From the NCBI GenBank assembly GCA_947462495.1, contig CANHOY010000086.1:1-6918 (forward strand): 6,918 nt of DNA, written 5' to 3'. The notes under the pieces were generated by a model. That model saw only the letters and a program-made list of their open reading frames with translations. It was not told where the DNA came from and did no database searches. Source of the stretch: Bacteroidota bacterium. Lineage in GTDB: Bacteria > Bacteroidota > Bacteroidia > Chitinophagales > Chitinophagaceae. The translations under genes and the position numbers were made by a program. Positions 1 to 6,487 of the stretch are shown here, one piece after another. Positions within the stretch are counted from its first letter, which is position 1; the number at the start of each line of letters is the position of its first letter.

Positions 1-2100
1 GGCTTTTTCAAAATCATTTAGTTGAAGTAGAAATATTTGTGCATTAGCAATCGCCGCTTTATTCCATTCTGTCATGGAGTTGGTTAAAGAAATGGCATCT
101 GTAATTAATACGATGGGTAAACTATCATTATCATTACTCGTATTGCCTTGATTCAATTTATTCCCATTTGCATTGGGAGGGGAGTTGTAATTAAAATTCG
201 GATTGATTAAATTATTGGCAGGAGTATTATTTTTAGTATTCGCGTAGGCTATATTTGGACTTGTTTTTCTTCTCCATTGGTCTACATTGGGGCGCTCTCC
301 CCATTTCTTAATAAAATTTTGTTTCCCTTGTTGAACAGTACTTTTATTGTCAAAGTAGAAGTCGGCATTGGATGAGTTACTATTATTATAGCTATTGATT
401 AAGGCGGCATTGATATTTTCTTCAACAGCATATTGGGAAATTGATTTAATAGATTTATCAAGAAATAAATCTTGATGAAGTTGTTTAGTATTGCCTAATC
501 TTTTTTGGAAGTCGGAAAAAAAAGGTACTTGACGCTCAGGCGTTAAGTCATAAATAAATTGTAAAGTATCCTGTAGTTTAATAATTTTATCATTTTTTTC
601 GATGCTGCTCATCCATTTCTTTCTTAAATCAATATTTTCAAAGTTGGGGTTTGTTTTTAATACGCCTATTAAACTATCATAAGCAATTTTTGAAATAGTA
701 TAATCTTCCATATTGTAATTGATATTCCCTAACAATTCAAAAGCTTTCTGTTTTTGTTTTTTATTACTTATATTTTTCTTAATAGAATAGACTAGCCATT
801 CGGTAGCCTTATTAAATGAATTATTTTGTAGGGCTAGTTTTGCCATTTCAAAATAGATGATATCCGTATAGGGTTTGTATTTTTCCCTTTTGGTCATTTT
901 TTCTAATGAATAGGCTAATTCTGTCCAAGGGGTATTAGCATTTTTTGAATCAATAGTGATGATGGCAATTTTTGCATACACTCCCACAATGGGATTCGTA
1001 GCATATTTTTCTGCTTTTTTAAACCAGGTATAGGCCTTTTTCCAATTTTCTGCTTTTTGCCATAATTGTGCAATTAAATAATACCATCTTGTTTTGGCAG
1101 CATCATCTAAGGCATTAGGCAAAGCATTTTCAAGCGCATTGGCCGCTTTGTCATTTACTTCCATTAAATAATAGCCATAGGCCATTTGTTCATTTAAAAA
1201 AGGTTGTAGCCTTTTGGGGAAGAGGGCATCTGATTGTAATAATTGCAATAAACTCATTCCTTCATTTAAATCGCCTGTTTCAAAATAGTTTCTTGCTTGC
1301 CAGATCATGCTTTCATTTCTAACATTTACATTTTCCCATAATCGATTATTTTCAGGGGTGGCAATACTAAATTTCCCTTTGGTGTTTCTAACATTACTTC
1401 CAACAGGGATATCGGCTCCGTTTTCTTTCTCATCAAAGGAGTAGTTAATAAATTGCAGAAGGCTACCAGCGGTATCAAAGTTTTTGTGAAACAAATAAAC
1501 TTTTGCTAGCATTAGATAAGCATCATCAACATAATTACTTCTAAGGTCGTGCAATACAATATTGGCGTTGCATCTATAAACCATTGAATCAATGCTGTAT
1601 TTGGCAGTGGCACTTAAATCATAATCGTAAAAACTAATTAAAGAGGTGTAATCATCTTGAAATTCATTTCTTACTTTTTGTAAATTTTCAATAAATTCTT
1701 CATCTGCATGAAACAAATAATTAAACTGAGAAACTGTATTTTGATAAGCCCTTCTACCTAAAGTATATTTTGTGTTAAGAAGTCGTTCATAAGGCAAAGG
1801 TCTTTCCACCTCTCTAAAAACTCCTTTTTTAATGGTATTGTTTATGGTGCTATCTACTTTTGCTTGAATTTTATCTGCTTTACTATAAAATAAGGCTTTA
1901 ATCTTTTTTTGATTCGTGTCTAAAATTTTATTGATGCTTTTAATTAATTTTGTATCATTAATATTAAACAAATCAGAGGAGCTGTCTGTTTTATTTTTAG
2001 AGGGATCCTGTGCCATTAAACCAAGTGGCAATAGAAGGCTAAAGCATATTGCCCAAAACCAACAACTGTAATATTTAAAAGGGACTCGTCTTCTTTGCAT
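1..2100 (-). CDS. porW: Type IX secretion system protein PorW/SprE (N-terminal 700 residues; C-terminus outside window)
   Basis: The reverse strand is open for exactly 700 codons from the ATG at 2100 to the left edge, with no stop. An in-frame TAA at 2121-2119 leaves 2100 as the only reasonable start. Residues 1-30 form a signal peptide: an RRR-containing n-region, a hydrophobic core and a likely cleavage after LGLMA. Residues about 130-480 are helical and TPR-like, including a VDDAYLMLAKVYLFHKNF stretch (from 191) and a FLNEQMAYGYY segment. Residues 581-611 carry the block I recognise from PorW/SprE: FYFDN, then GKQNF, WGERP (W600) and QWRR (W609). A flexible Asn-rich linker (about 615-665) follows, then a further TPR-like segment running off the edge. 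In the family this is an envelope protein needed for T9SS secretion and, in gliding species, motility; PorW has been reported to link the PorK/N ring to the Sov translocon. Known members are lipoproteins, but no lipobox cysteine is visible here. The family call rests on motif memory, not on a search. Confidence 0.86.
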   Translation of the reverse strand, partial: MQRRRVPFKYYSCWFWAICFSLLLPLGLMAQDPSKNKTDSSSDLFNINDTKLIKSINKILDTNQKKIKALFYSKADKIQAKVDSTINNTIKKGVFREVERPLPYERLLNTKYTLGRRAYQNTVSQFNYLFHADEEFIENLQKVRNEFQDDYTSLISFYDYDLSATAKYSIDSMVYRCNANIVLHDLRSNYVDDAYLMLAKVYLFHKNFDTAGSLLQFINYSFDEKENGADIPVGSNVRNTKGKFSIATPENNRLWENVNVRNESMIWQARNYFETGDLNEGMSLLQLLQSDALFPKRLQPFLNEQMAYGYYLMEVNDKAANALENALPNALDDAAKTRWYYLIAQLWQKAENWKKAYTWFKKAEKYATNPIVGVYAKIAIITIDSKNANTPWTELAYSLEKMTKREKYKPYTDIIYFEMAKLALQNNSFNKATEWLVYSIKKNISNKKQKQKAFELLGNINYNMEDYTISKIAYDSLIGVLKTNPNFENIDLRKKWMSSIEKNDKIIKLQDTLQFIYDLTPERQVPFFSDFQKRLGNTKQLHQDLFLDKSIKSISQYAVEENINAALINSYNNSNSSNADFYFDNKSTVQQGKQNFIKKWGERPNVDQWRRKTSPNIAYANTKNNTPANNLINPNFNYNSPPNANGNKLNQGNTSNDNDSLPIVLITDAISLTNSMTEWNKAAIANAQIFLLQLNDFEKA

Positions 2101-2193
2101 AATCAGGGTAAAAACAGCTTAAAAATACATTTATTTCCTATTATTTACTTAAAAAAATAGAATCCATCGTATCTTTAACAAGCTTCCAATTTT
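2101..2193. promoter_or_regulatory. Divergent promoter region between porW and the membrane-anchor gene
   Basis: This AT-rich 93 bp spacer must hold the 5' signals for both divergent genes. On the plus strand TATCTTTA at 2170-2177 matches the Bacteroidota -7 box TAnnTTTG at all but the last base. It would give a leader of only about a dozen nucleotides before the ATG at 2194. No clear TTTG -33 box sits at the expected spacing. On the minus strand TATTTTTA (2127-2120) is a weaker candidate for porW, also without a clear -33 element. No Shine-Dalgarno sequence precedes either start. The spacer is supported as regulatory by gene arrangement; the individual boxes are tentative. Confidence 0.35.
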
Positions 2194-2589
2194 ATGCCAA
2201 ATTTAGACATCAATAATACATTTAAGAGAACCAGTAATAGCTATCGATTGGTGATAATGAATGACGACACCTACGACGAGGTTTTGGCCTTTAAATTGTC
2301 TAGAAGATCGGTGTATTTAGGGGTGAGTATCACATTTATTTTATTAGTTGGAATGACTATTGCTTTGATTGCGTTTACACCTCTTAAGTATTATATTCCT
2401 GGATATGGAACCAAAGAAAGTCGAACAGCACTTCAATTGTTAAAAATACGTACCGATTCTTTAGAACAATCAATTCACTATAAAGAACAGTATTTAGAAG
2501 GTATCAAAAAAGTATTATCCGAAGGCAATCCTAAACAATTAGATACCTTGCCTTTGGTATTGCCTGAGAATAAACAATCTTTTGATTAA
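2194..2589 (+). CDS. Small single-pass membrane protein resembling the N-terminal anchor of Bacteroidota M23 peptidases, without the peptidase domain
   Basis: The 131-residue product has a short N-terminal region with YRLVIMNDDTYDEV (17-30), one transmembrane helix (about 40-61), a juxtamembrane TPLKYYIPGYG (62-72), and a charged helix likely to form a coiled coil (about 76-110, with RTDSLEQ at 86-92). It ends in a short Pro/Leu-rich tail. The order 'RLVIxNDDTxxE, membrane helix, TPLxxYIPGY, xxDSLxQ' is what I recall from the front of membrane-bound M23 (LytM-like) peptidases of Bacteroidota. There it precedes a long linker and the HxxxD/HxH catalytic domain. Here a genuine stop follows and no M23 motif occurs downstream in any frame I read. 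The protein may be an anchor or scaffold in the inner membrane with its C-terminus in the periplasm. The stop overlaps the next start (TAATG), suggesting translational coupling. Being divergent from porW, it could work with the T9SS; that is inference, and the function is unknown. Confidence 0.75.
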   Translation: MPNLDINNTFKRTSNSYRLVIMNDDTYDEVLAFKLSRRSVYLGVSITFILLVGMTIALIAFTPLKYYIPGYGTKESRTALQLLKIRTDSLEQSIHYKEQYLEGIKKVLSEGNPKQLDTLPLVLPENKQSFD

Positions 2590-2822
2590 TGTCAATTCAT
2601 TCTGCCGTGGAAAAGTCCTCCAACAAAGCTTCTAATAATTATTGGTCTAAATACATTGGGTTTGGGTCGCAATTACTTGTTGGGTTACTAATTACTTTAT
2701 ATGTAGGCAAAAAATTAGATGAATATTTTAACCATCATTCTTTGTTTGCTTGGTTAACTCCGTCTTTATTTATACTGTTTGTTTTAATAAGTGTGGTAAG
2801 AGATACACAAAGAAAAAAATAA
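2589..2822 (+). CDS. AtpZ/AtpI-family F0F1 ATP synthase accessory membrane protein
   Basis: This is a 77-residue protein with a polar N-terminus, two transmembrane helices (about 22-41 and 52-70) and a basic C-terminus (RDTQRKK). The motif YVGKKLDEYF (38-47), just after helix 1, is the signature of the short AtpZ/AtpI family (Pfam PF09527 type), usually encoded immediately upstream of atpB. Members are thought to assist c-ring assembly or Mg2+/Ca2+ handling around F0; the role in Bacteroidota is not settled. The ATG shares one base with the preceding stop, and the next gene starts 6 bp downstream, so the three are almost certainly co-transcribed. No atpB, atpE or atpF follows, so this gene appears to be separated from the ATP synthase operon. 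Confidence 0.8.
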   Translation: MSIHSAVEKSSNKASNNYWSKYIGFGSQLLVGLLITLYVGKKLDEYFNHHSLFAWLTPSLFILFVLISVVRDTQRKK

Positions 2823-2828
2823 AATCGA

Positions 2829-3200
2829 ATGTTTAAAAATAAAACACAATCAGTACTAATTCTTTTTGTAGCAATGAATTTATTCGGATTTTTAGCACAG
2901 AAAGGTTTTTTTCAGGCTCCTTTTAAAATTAATTTTCTATTAGTAGTGAACGCTATGTTATTAGTGATGTATTTTGTGAATACAATTAGAATTAATCGGA
3001 TGGATACAACCAATCCTAATGCCATGATAAGATCGGTAATGATAGGGACTTTATTAAAAATGGTAGTTTTTGTAACAGTAGCCATGGTTTATACCACTCA
3101 AGTTAAAGTGCCAGTAGGCATGCCCACTTTAATGGGTAGTATGGGTTTATATCTTGTTTATACATGGATAGAGATTAAAGGGGAGCTTTATAAGAAGTAA
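2829..3200 (+). CDS. Four-helix membrane protein, possibly AtpI-like
   Basis: The 123-residue product has four predicted transmembrane helices (about 7-24, 33-52, 66-88 and 97-115), short loops and a basic C-terminus ending in two lysines. Helix 3 is preceded by TNPNAMIRS (60-69) and contains a lysine (GTLLKMVVF, 73-81). This recalls the AtpI layout, where an NP-x-x-M loop leads into a third helix of the type G-x-x-x-K. Size, topology and position directly after an AtpZ-type gene agree with an ATP synthase protein I role (c-ring assembly). In Bacteroidota an unnamed protein of this size often lies between atpZ and atpB. The sequence similarity is weak by eye, so this is a hypothesis. It sits 6 bp after the previous gene and 22 bp before the metalloprotease gene. 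Confidence 0.7.
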   Translation: MFKNKTQSVLILFVAMNLFGFLAQKGFFQAPFKINFLLVVNAMLLVMYFVNTIRINRMDTTNPNAMIRSVMIGTLLKMVVFVTVAMVYTTQVKVPVGMPTLMGSMGLYLVYTWIEIKGELYKK

Positions 3201-3222
3201 TTAATTTTAATATTTTCAAACA

Positions 3223-3858
3223 TTGTCTAAGGTTGAACATCCACTACAGGCACTTTCTAATTACCTTCCAGAGGGAGCTTTTGAGCCTGTGGTACAACTC
3301 ATTCATCAGTACAAAGTACATTTAACTGTAACAAGGGCACGCAAATCGGTGCTGGGTGATTATAGACATCCATTTATGGGGTCAAATCATAAAATCACGG
3401 TCAATGGCAACTTAAATAAGTATGAATTTTTAATTACATTATTGCATGAATTGGCTCATTTATTGTGTTTTGAACAATATAGAAATAGGGTAGAAGCACA
3501 TGGTAAAGAATGGAAACAGATTTACGGAAATTTACTAGCTGCCTTTATGGATTTAAATTTATTCCCTAATGACATTACCAAAAGTTTGAAAAAAACTTTA
3601 CTGAATCCTGCTGCTACCGCCAATGGAGAAACGGCATTATTATTGGTTTTGAGGCAGTATAATAAAGTTAATAAAACGGGGTCGGTCGTTTTAGCTACTT
3701 TGCCAGATGGAACTGTATTTACTGCAGAAAAAGAAGGGGTATTTAAAAAAATAAAATTACGACGTAAACGTATTGAATGTTTAGAAGTAAAAACAGGCCA
3801 TATTTATTTATTTAGTGCCCTTACAGAGGTGCAAATAGTAAAACTAACTGACAGCTAA
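3223..3858 (+). CDS. SprT-like zinc metalloprotease domain protein (TTG start)
   Basis: This is a 211-residue protein with the zinc motif HELAH (75-79: H75, E76, H79) and a probable third ligand, H93, in EAHGKEWK. That arrangement is typical of SprT/Spartan-like metallopeptidases. The conserved lead-in TVTRARKSVLGDYRHP (35-50) and NGNLNKYEFLITL (61-73) match the version common in Bacteroidota. The C-terminal third (about 130-211) lacks the zinc-ribbon cysteines of E. coli SprT. It looks like a small beta-rich domain (LPDGTVFTAEKEGVFKK, RIECLEVKTGHIYLFS). The start is TTG: an in-frame TAA lies at 3208-3210 and the first in-frame ATG is codon 52 (3376), inside conserved sequence. No Shine-Dalgarno is visible. 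It closes the rightward cluster and overlaps the end of sucC by 15 bp. The substrate is unknown; Spartan relatives cut DNA-protein crosslinks, but that role is not shown for this family. Confidence 0.85.
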   Translation: MSKVEHPLQALSNYLPEGAFEPVVQLIHQYKVHLTVTRARKSVLGDYRHPFMGSNHKITVNGNLNKYEFLITLLHELAHLLCFEQYRNRVEAHGKEWKQIYGNLLAAFMDLNLFPNDITKSLKKTLLNPAATANGETALLLVLRQYNKVNKTGSVVLATLPDGTVFTAEKEGVFKKIKLRRKRIECLEVKTGHIYLFSALTEVQIVKLTDS

Positions 3859-5055
3859 TTTTACTAGGGCAGCCGCTTCACTCAATTGAATGGCAGATTG
3901 TACTTTTAATCCGCTTTCATCAATCAATTTTTTTGCTTCTACTGCGTTAGTACCTTGTAAACGAACTATAATAGGAATATTAATATTACCCAATTTTTTG
4001 AAAGCTTCAATCACACCTGAAGCCACACGGTCGCAACGAACAATACCGCCAAATATATTAATTAGAATTGCTTTTACATTTGGATCTTTCATGATAATTC
4101 TAAATCCAGCTTCAACGGTTTGTGCATTAGCAGAACCACCTACGTCTAAGAAATTGGCTGGTTCGCCACCGCTTAGTTTAATCATATCCATAGTGGCCAT
4201 AGCTAAACCTGCGCCATTGACCATGCAACCTACGTTGCCATCCAATTTTACAAAGTTTAAATTGTATTCTCCAGCTTCTACTTCCGTAGGATCTTCTTCT
4301 GTAACATCACGCATGGCTAATAAATCTGGATGACGCATTAATGCATTATCATCTACATTCATTTTACAATCCACTGCAATCATTTTATCGTCCGAAGTTT
4401 TAAATAAAGGATTTATCTCTAACATACTGCAATCTAGTCCTACATAAGCATTGTATAAATTAGTAACAAACTTTATACAGCTCTTTAAAGACTCTCCACT
4501 TAAACCTAAATTAAATGCAATTTTTCTTGCTTGAAAGCCTTGTAATCCACCACCTGGGTGAACCCATTCTTTATAAATTTTTTCAGGAGTATCATGAGCT
4601 ACATCTTCAATGTTCATTCCACCCTCGGTACTATACATAATCACATTCATGCCTTTTGCACGATCCAATAAGATAGATAAATAAAATTCTTTAGTTGGAT
4701 TGGGGCCTTCATAATAAACATCTTGTGCCACTAAAATTTTGCTCACTAATTTACCAGCAGGACCTGTTTGAATGGTGACTAATGTACCACCTAAAATATT
4801 TTTTGCAAAAATTTCAATATCAGCGGCAGATTTTCCTACAGCTACTCCTTTTTGTTCGGTGCCTATAATTTTTCCTTTTCCTCTTCCTCCTGCATGAATT
4901 TGAGCCTTCACGACAGCAAACTTATTATTTGTTTCCCCTGCAATTTTATGGTAGGCAGCAATGGCAGCGTCTACTGTTTCTACGGCAATGCCTTCTTGAA
5001 CTGGGACATTGTACTTTTTAAGTAATTCTTTTGCTTGATATTCATGCAGATTCAT
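3844..5055 (-). CDS. sucC: Succinyl-CoA synthetase (ADP-forming) subunit beta
   Basis: The 403-residue product (E. coli SucC is about 388) begins MNLHEYQAKELLKKY, the standard SucC start. The ATP-grasp domain (about 1-230) has HAGGRGKGK (54-62) at the nucleotide site, HPGGGLQGFQARK (166-178) and LEINPLF (212-218) with metal-binding side chains. The CoA-ligase domain (about 265-385) has VNGAGLAMATMD (279-290), FLDVGGSAN (302-310) and INIFGGIVRCD (332-342). With SucD it converts succinyl-CoA, ADP and phosphate to succinate, CoA and ATP in the TCA cycle. The alpha subunit, carrying the phosphohistidine, is not in the window. The gene stands alone, convergent with the SprT-like gene and divergent from the YceI gene. 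All expected blocks are intact, so I regard it as functional. Confidence 0.98.
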   Translation of the reverse strand: MNLHEYQAKELLKKYNVPVQEGIAVETVDAAIAAYHKIAGETNNKFAVVKAQIHAGGRGKGKIIGTEQKGVAVGKSAADIEIFAKNILGGTLVTIQTGPAGKLVSKILVAQDVYYEGPNPTKEFYLSILLDRAKGMNVIMYSTEGGMNIEDVAHDTPEKIYKEWVHPGGGLQGFQARKIAFNLGLSGESLKSCIKFVTNLYNAYVGLDCSMLEINPLFKTSDDKMIAVDCKMNVDDNALMRHPDLLAMRDVTEEDPTEVEAGEYNLNFVKLDGNVGCMVNGAGLAMATMDMIKLSGGEPANFLDVGGSANAQTVEAGFRIIMKDPNVKAILINIFGGIVRCDRVASGVIEAFKKLGNINIPIIVRLQGTNAVEAKKLIDESGLKVQSAIQLSEAAALVKLAVS

Positions 5056-5114
5056 ACGAGGTAAATTTTGGCGAAGTTAATAGATTTTAACAAAGAATAA
5101 GCCTAAAAATTAAT

Positions 5115-5145
5115 TTTGTTGTTTAAACATTGATTTATATCTTTA
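5115..5145 (+). promoter_or_regulatory. Candidate Bacteroidota-type promoter for the YceI-family gene
   Basis: TTTG at 5115-5118 is followed after 19 bases by TATCTTTA at 5138-5145. This fits the Bacteroidota sigma-factor pattern TTTG-N19-TAnnTTTG except for the last base. It would start transcription near 5150 and give a leader of about 65 nucleotides. An exact TAnnTTTG match (TAATTTTG, 5111-5118) overlaps the proposed -33 box but has no TTG at the right distance upstream, so I prefer the first reading. No strong box was found on the minus strand for sucC; TATTCTTTG (5099-5091) has an extra base. Confidence 0.4.
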
Positions 5146-5149
5146 ACCT

Positions 5150-5178
5150 CTAAAATATCAAAAGAGGGTGTATTTTAG
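5150..5178 (+). repeat. 8 bp perfect inverted repeat in the presumed YceI leader
   Basis: CTAAAATA (5150-5157) is repeated in inverted form as TATTTTAG (5171-5178), with a 13-base spacer. A second, overlapping inverted pair, CCTCT (5147-5151) and AGAGG (5163-5167), could form an alternative hairpin using some of the same bases. The element lies just downstream of the promoter candidate. It could be an operator or a leader hairpin, or simply chance in AT-rich DNA. Confidence 0.3.
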
Positions 5179-5216
5179 CAAACTCAAATTTTAATCAATT
5201 AAACAAAAAATCAAAT

Positions 5217-5792
5217 ATGAAAAAAATCATCTTCTCTTTAACAGTTGTCGCAGCGTCGATAGCTTTATTTTCTTTTACTGCAAAACAAAACAAGTCAGCT
5301 AATGTGACTTACACTGTAAATGCAAAAAATAGCAAAGTGGATTTTACTGGTTCTAAGAAAAAGGATTACCATACTGGTTATTTCCCAATCAAATCTGGTG
5401 CTGTTCAAGTAGATGGTGGAAAGTTAGTAGGGGGTAGTTTTGTGATTGATATAGCAGGTTTAAAAGTAACAGATGAGCGCGGTGGCGAAAAATTACAAGG
5501 ACATTTGTCTTCTGGAGACTTTTTTGATGCAACAAAATTTGGAGAAGCTACATTTTCTATTACAAGTGTTAAGTATACAACAGGGGATAAAGCAACTATC
5601 ACTGGAAATCTTTCTTTAAAAGGGATTAACGCTCCAGTAACTTTTACGGCTAGCATAAGAAATGCAGATGACAAAGAATTCTTTGCTGAAGCTTTCTTGC
5701 CTTTCGACAGAACAGCATTTGGTATCAATTATGGTATTGGAATGGTTGATTCAGAAGTACAATTAGCCATCCATATTTACGGGACTAAATAG
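5217..5792 (+). CDS. Secreted YceI-family protein (lipocalin-like, putative isoprenoid/lipid-binding)
   Basis: The 191-residue product has a signal peptide (MKKIIFSL, hydrophobic core, likely cut near FTA-KQ at residue 22) followed by one YceI domain (about 29-190). Recognisable family features are HLSSGDFFDATKFGEATF (96-113), GNLSLKGINAPVTF (130-143) and FDRTAFGINYG (163-173). YceI proteins form a beta-barrel holding a long-chain isoprenoid or amide lipid; E. coli YceI is periplasmic and induced by base. The physiological role in Bacteroidota is unclear. There is no lipobox cysteine after the signal peptide and no T9SS C-terminal domain, so a soluble periplasmic location is likely. The ATG follows an A-rich stretch without a Shine-Dalgarno sequence, as is usual in this phylum. 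The gene looks monocistronic: its own promoter candidate lies upstream and a strong terminator begins 21 bp downstream. Confidence 0.93.
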   Translation: MKKIIFSLTVVAASIALFSFTAKQNKSANVTYTVNAKNSKVDFTGSKKKDYHTGYFPIKSGAVQVDGGKLVGGSFVIDIAGLKVTDERGGEKLQGHLSSGDFFDATKFGEATFSITSVKYTTGDKATITGNLSLKGINAPVTFTASIRNADDKEFFAEAFLPFDRTAFGINYGIGMVDSEVQLAIHIYGTK

Positions 5793-5812
5793 TTAACTAT
5801 TACTGTAATATA

Positions 5813-5846
5813 AAAAAAGCCTTCCGAATAACCGGAGGGCTTTTTT
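5813..5846. terminator. Bidirectional rho-independent terminator
   Basis: GCCTTCCG (5819-5826) pairs with CGGAGGGC (5833-5840), with one T-G wobble and a six-base loop. It is flanked by A7 (5812-5818) on the left and T6 (5841-5846) on the right. The hairpin plus T-run ends plus-strand transcription of the YceI gene. Read on the minus strand the A-run becomes a T-run, so it can also end the DinB transcript, whose stop lies 93 bp away. Confidence 0.9.
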
Positions 5847-5938
5847 ATGAATACTATTTTGTAATTATAAGTGGAACTAATCGTTTTTTTAATTAATTAA
5901 ACCCCTTTATTGATTTTTAAAATAGGGTGAAGTGCAAT

Positions 5939-6451
5939 CTAAATGGAGTAGCGTTCTTTTAGTACATGTAGATGATGCAGTGCATGACCAAAAATGATAA
6001 ACCCTAATGCATTCACAGAAATAGGTAAACCACTTGCAGTGCCTTTTTGTTTTAAATCTTCTTCTGTAAAAGAGGCAAATAAGATATTAGTAGATTGCCT
6101 TACTGTTTTCCATTCAGCAATCATTTCTTTCCAATTTCGATGAGCCGCAGTTGCATTTTTTGCATATTCATTTTCGTCAAAGCCAAGGAGTGCTGCGGGT
6201 TCTTTCCTGGCAATGGCTAAAGCCCTATAGGCAAATATTCTTTCGGTATCTATCACATGCTGTAGCATTTGTTTGATCGTCCACTTATCTGGTGCGTAAG
6301 CGAAATTTATTTTCTCTGTAGGAATTGCATTCCAGGATTCTACAATTCGTTCTTGATATTGTTGTACTAATATGGAGTAATCTTTTCCACTGGTGTAGTT
6401 AATGTAAGTTTGATGAAAACTACCGTATTCGGTTGCACTGGGTCTGGCCAT
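5939..6451 (-). CDS. DinB-superfamily protein (putative metal-dependent four-helix-bundle enzyme)
   Basis: This 170-residue soluble protein has the DinB_2-type layout. A first helix includes QYQERIVESWNAIP (31-44), followed by APDKWTIKQMLQHVIDTERIFAYR (53-76) containing the first metal-site histidine, H65. A linker with GFDENEYA (90-97) comes next. The C-terminal helix has FGHALHHLHVLKERY (154-168), where H156 and H160 would complete the three-histidine site. Members of this superfamily include thiol transferases and maleylpyruvate-isomerase-like enzymes, but most, including this type, have no known substrate. The name comes from Bacillus DinB and is unrelated to DNA polymerase IV. The ATG at 6451 is 36 bp downstream of the protease stop on the same strand, so the two are probably co-transcribed. 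Length is normal for the family. Confidence 0.88.
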   Translation of the reverse strand: MARPSATEYGSFHQTYINYTSGKDYSILVQQYQERIVESWNAIPTEKINFAYAPDKWTIKQMLQHVIDTERIFAYRALAIARKEPAALLGFDENEYAKNATAAHRNWKEMIAEWKTVRQSTNILFASFTEEDLKQKGTASGLPISVNALGFIIFGHALHHLHVLKERYSI

Positions 6452-6487
6452 AGTTTGTATTTATTCGGTAAATATTGAATTAAATTC

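Noticed and set aside
615..1100. Long A/T-rich runs within porW as possible repeats or phase-variable tracts
   Set aside because: The runs are short and interrupted, encode Lys/Phe/Asn-rich helices, and do not form a tandem repeat.
3890..4333. 147-codon open frame on the plus strand inside sucC
   Set aside because: It is antisense to the conserved CoA-ligase half of sucC, has a composition typical of a mirror frame, and shows no recognisable motif.
5405..5728. 107-codon open frame on the minus strand inside the YceI gene
   Set aside because: It lies opposite a well-supported coding region and its product resembles no protein I know.
5889..5934. TTAATTAATTAA palindrome and weak ACCC/GGGT hairpin between the terminator and the DinB gene
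   Set aside because: The palindrome is a simple AT repeat and the hairpin has mismatches and no T-run, so neither is convincing as a regulatory site or terminator.
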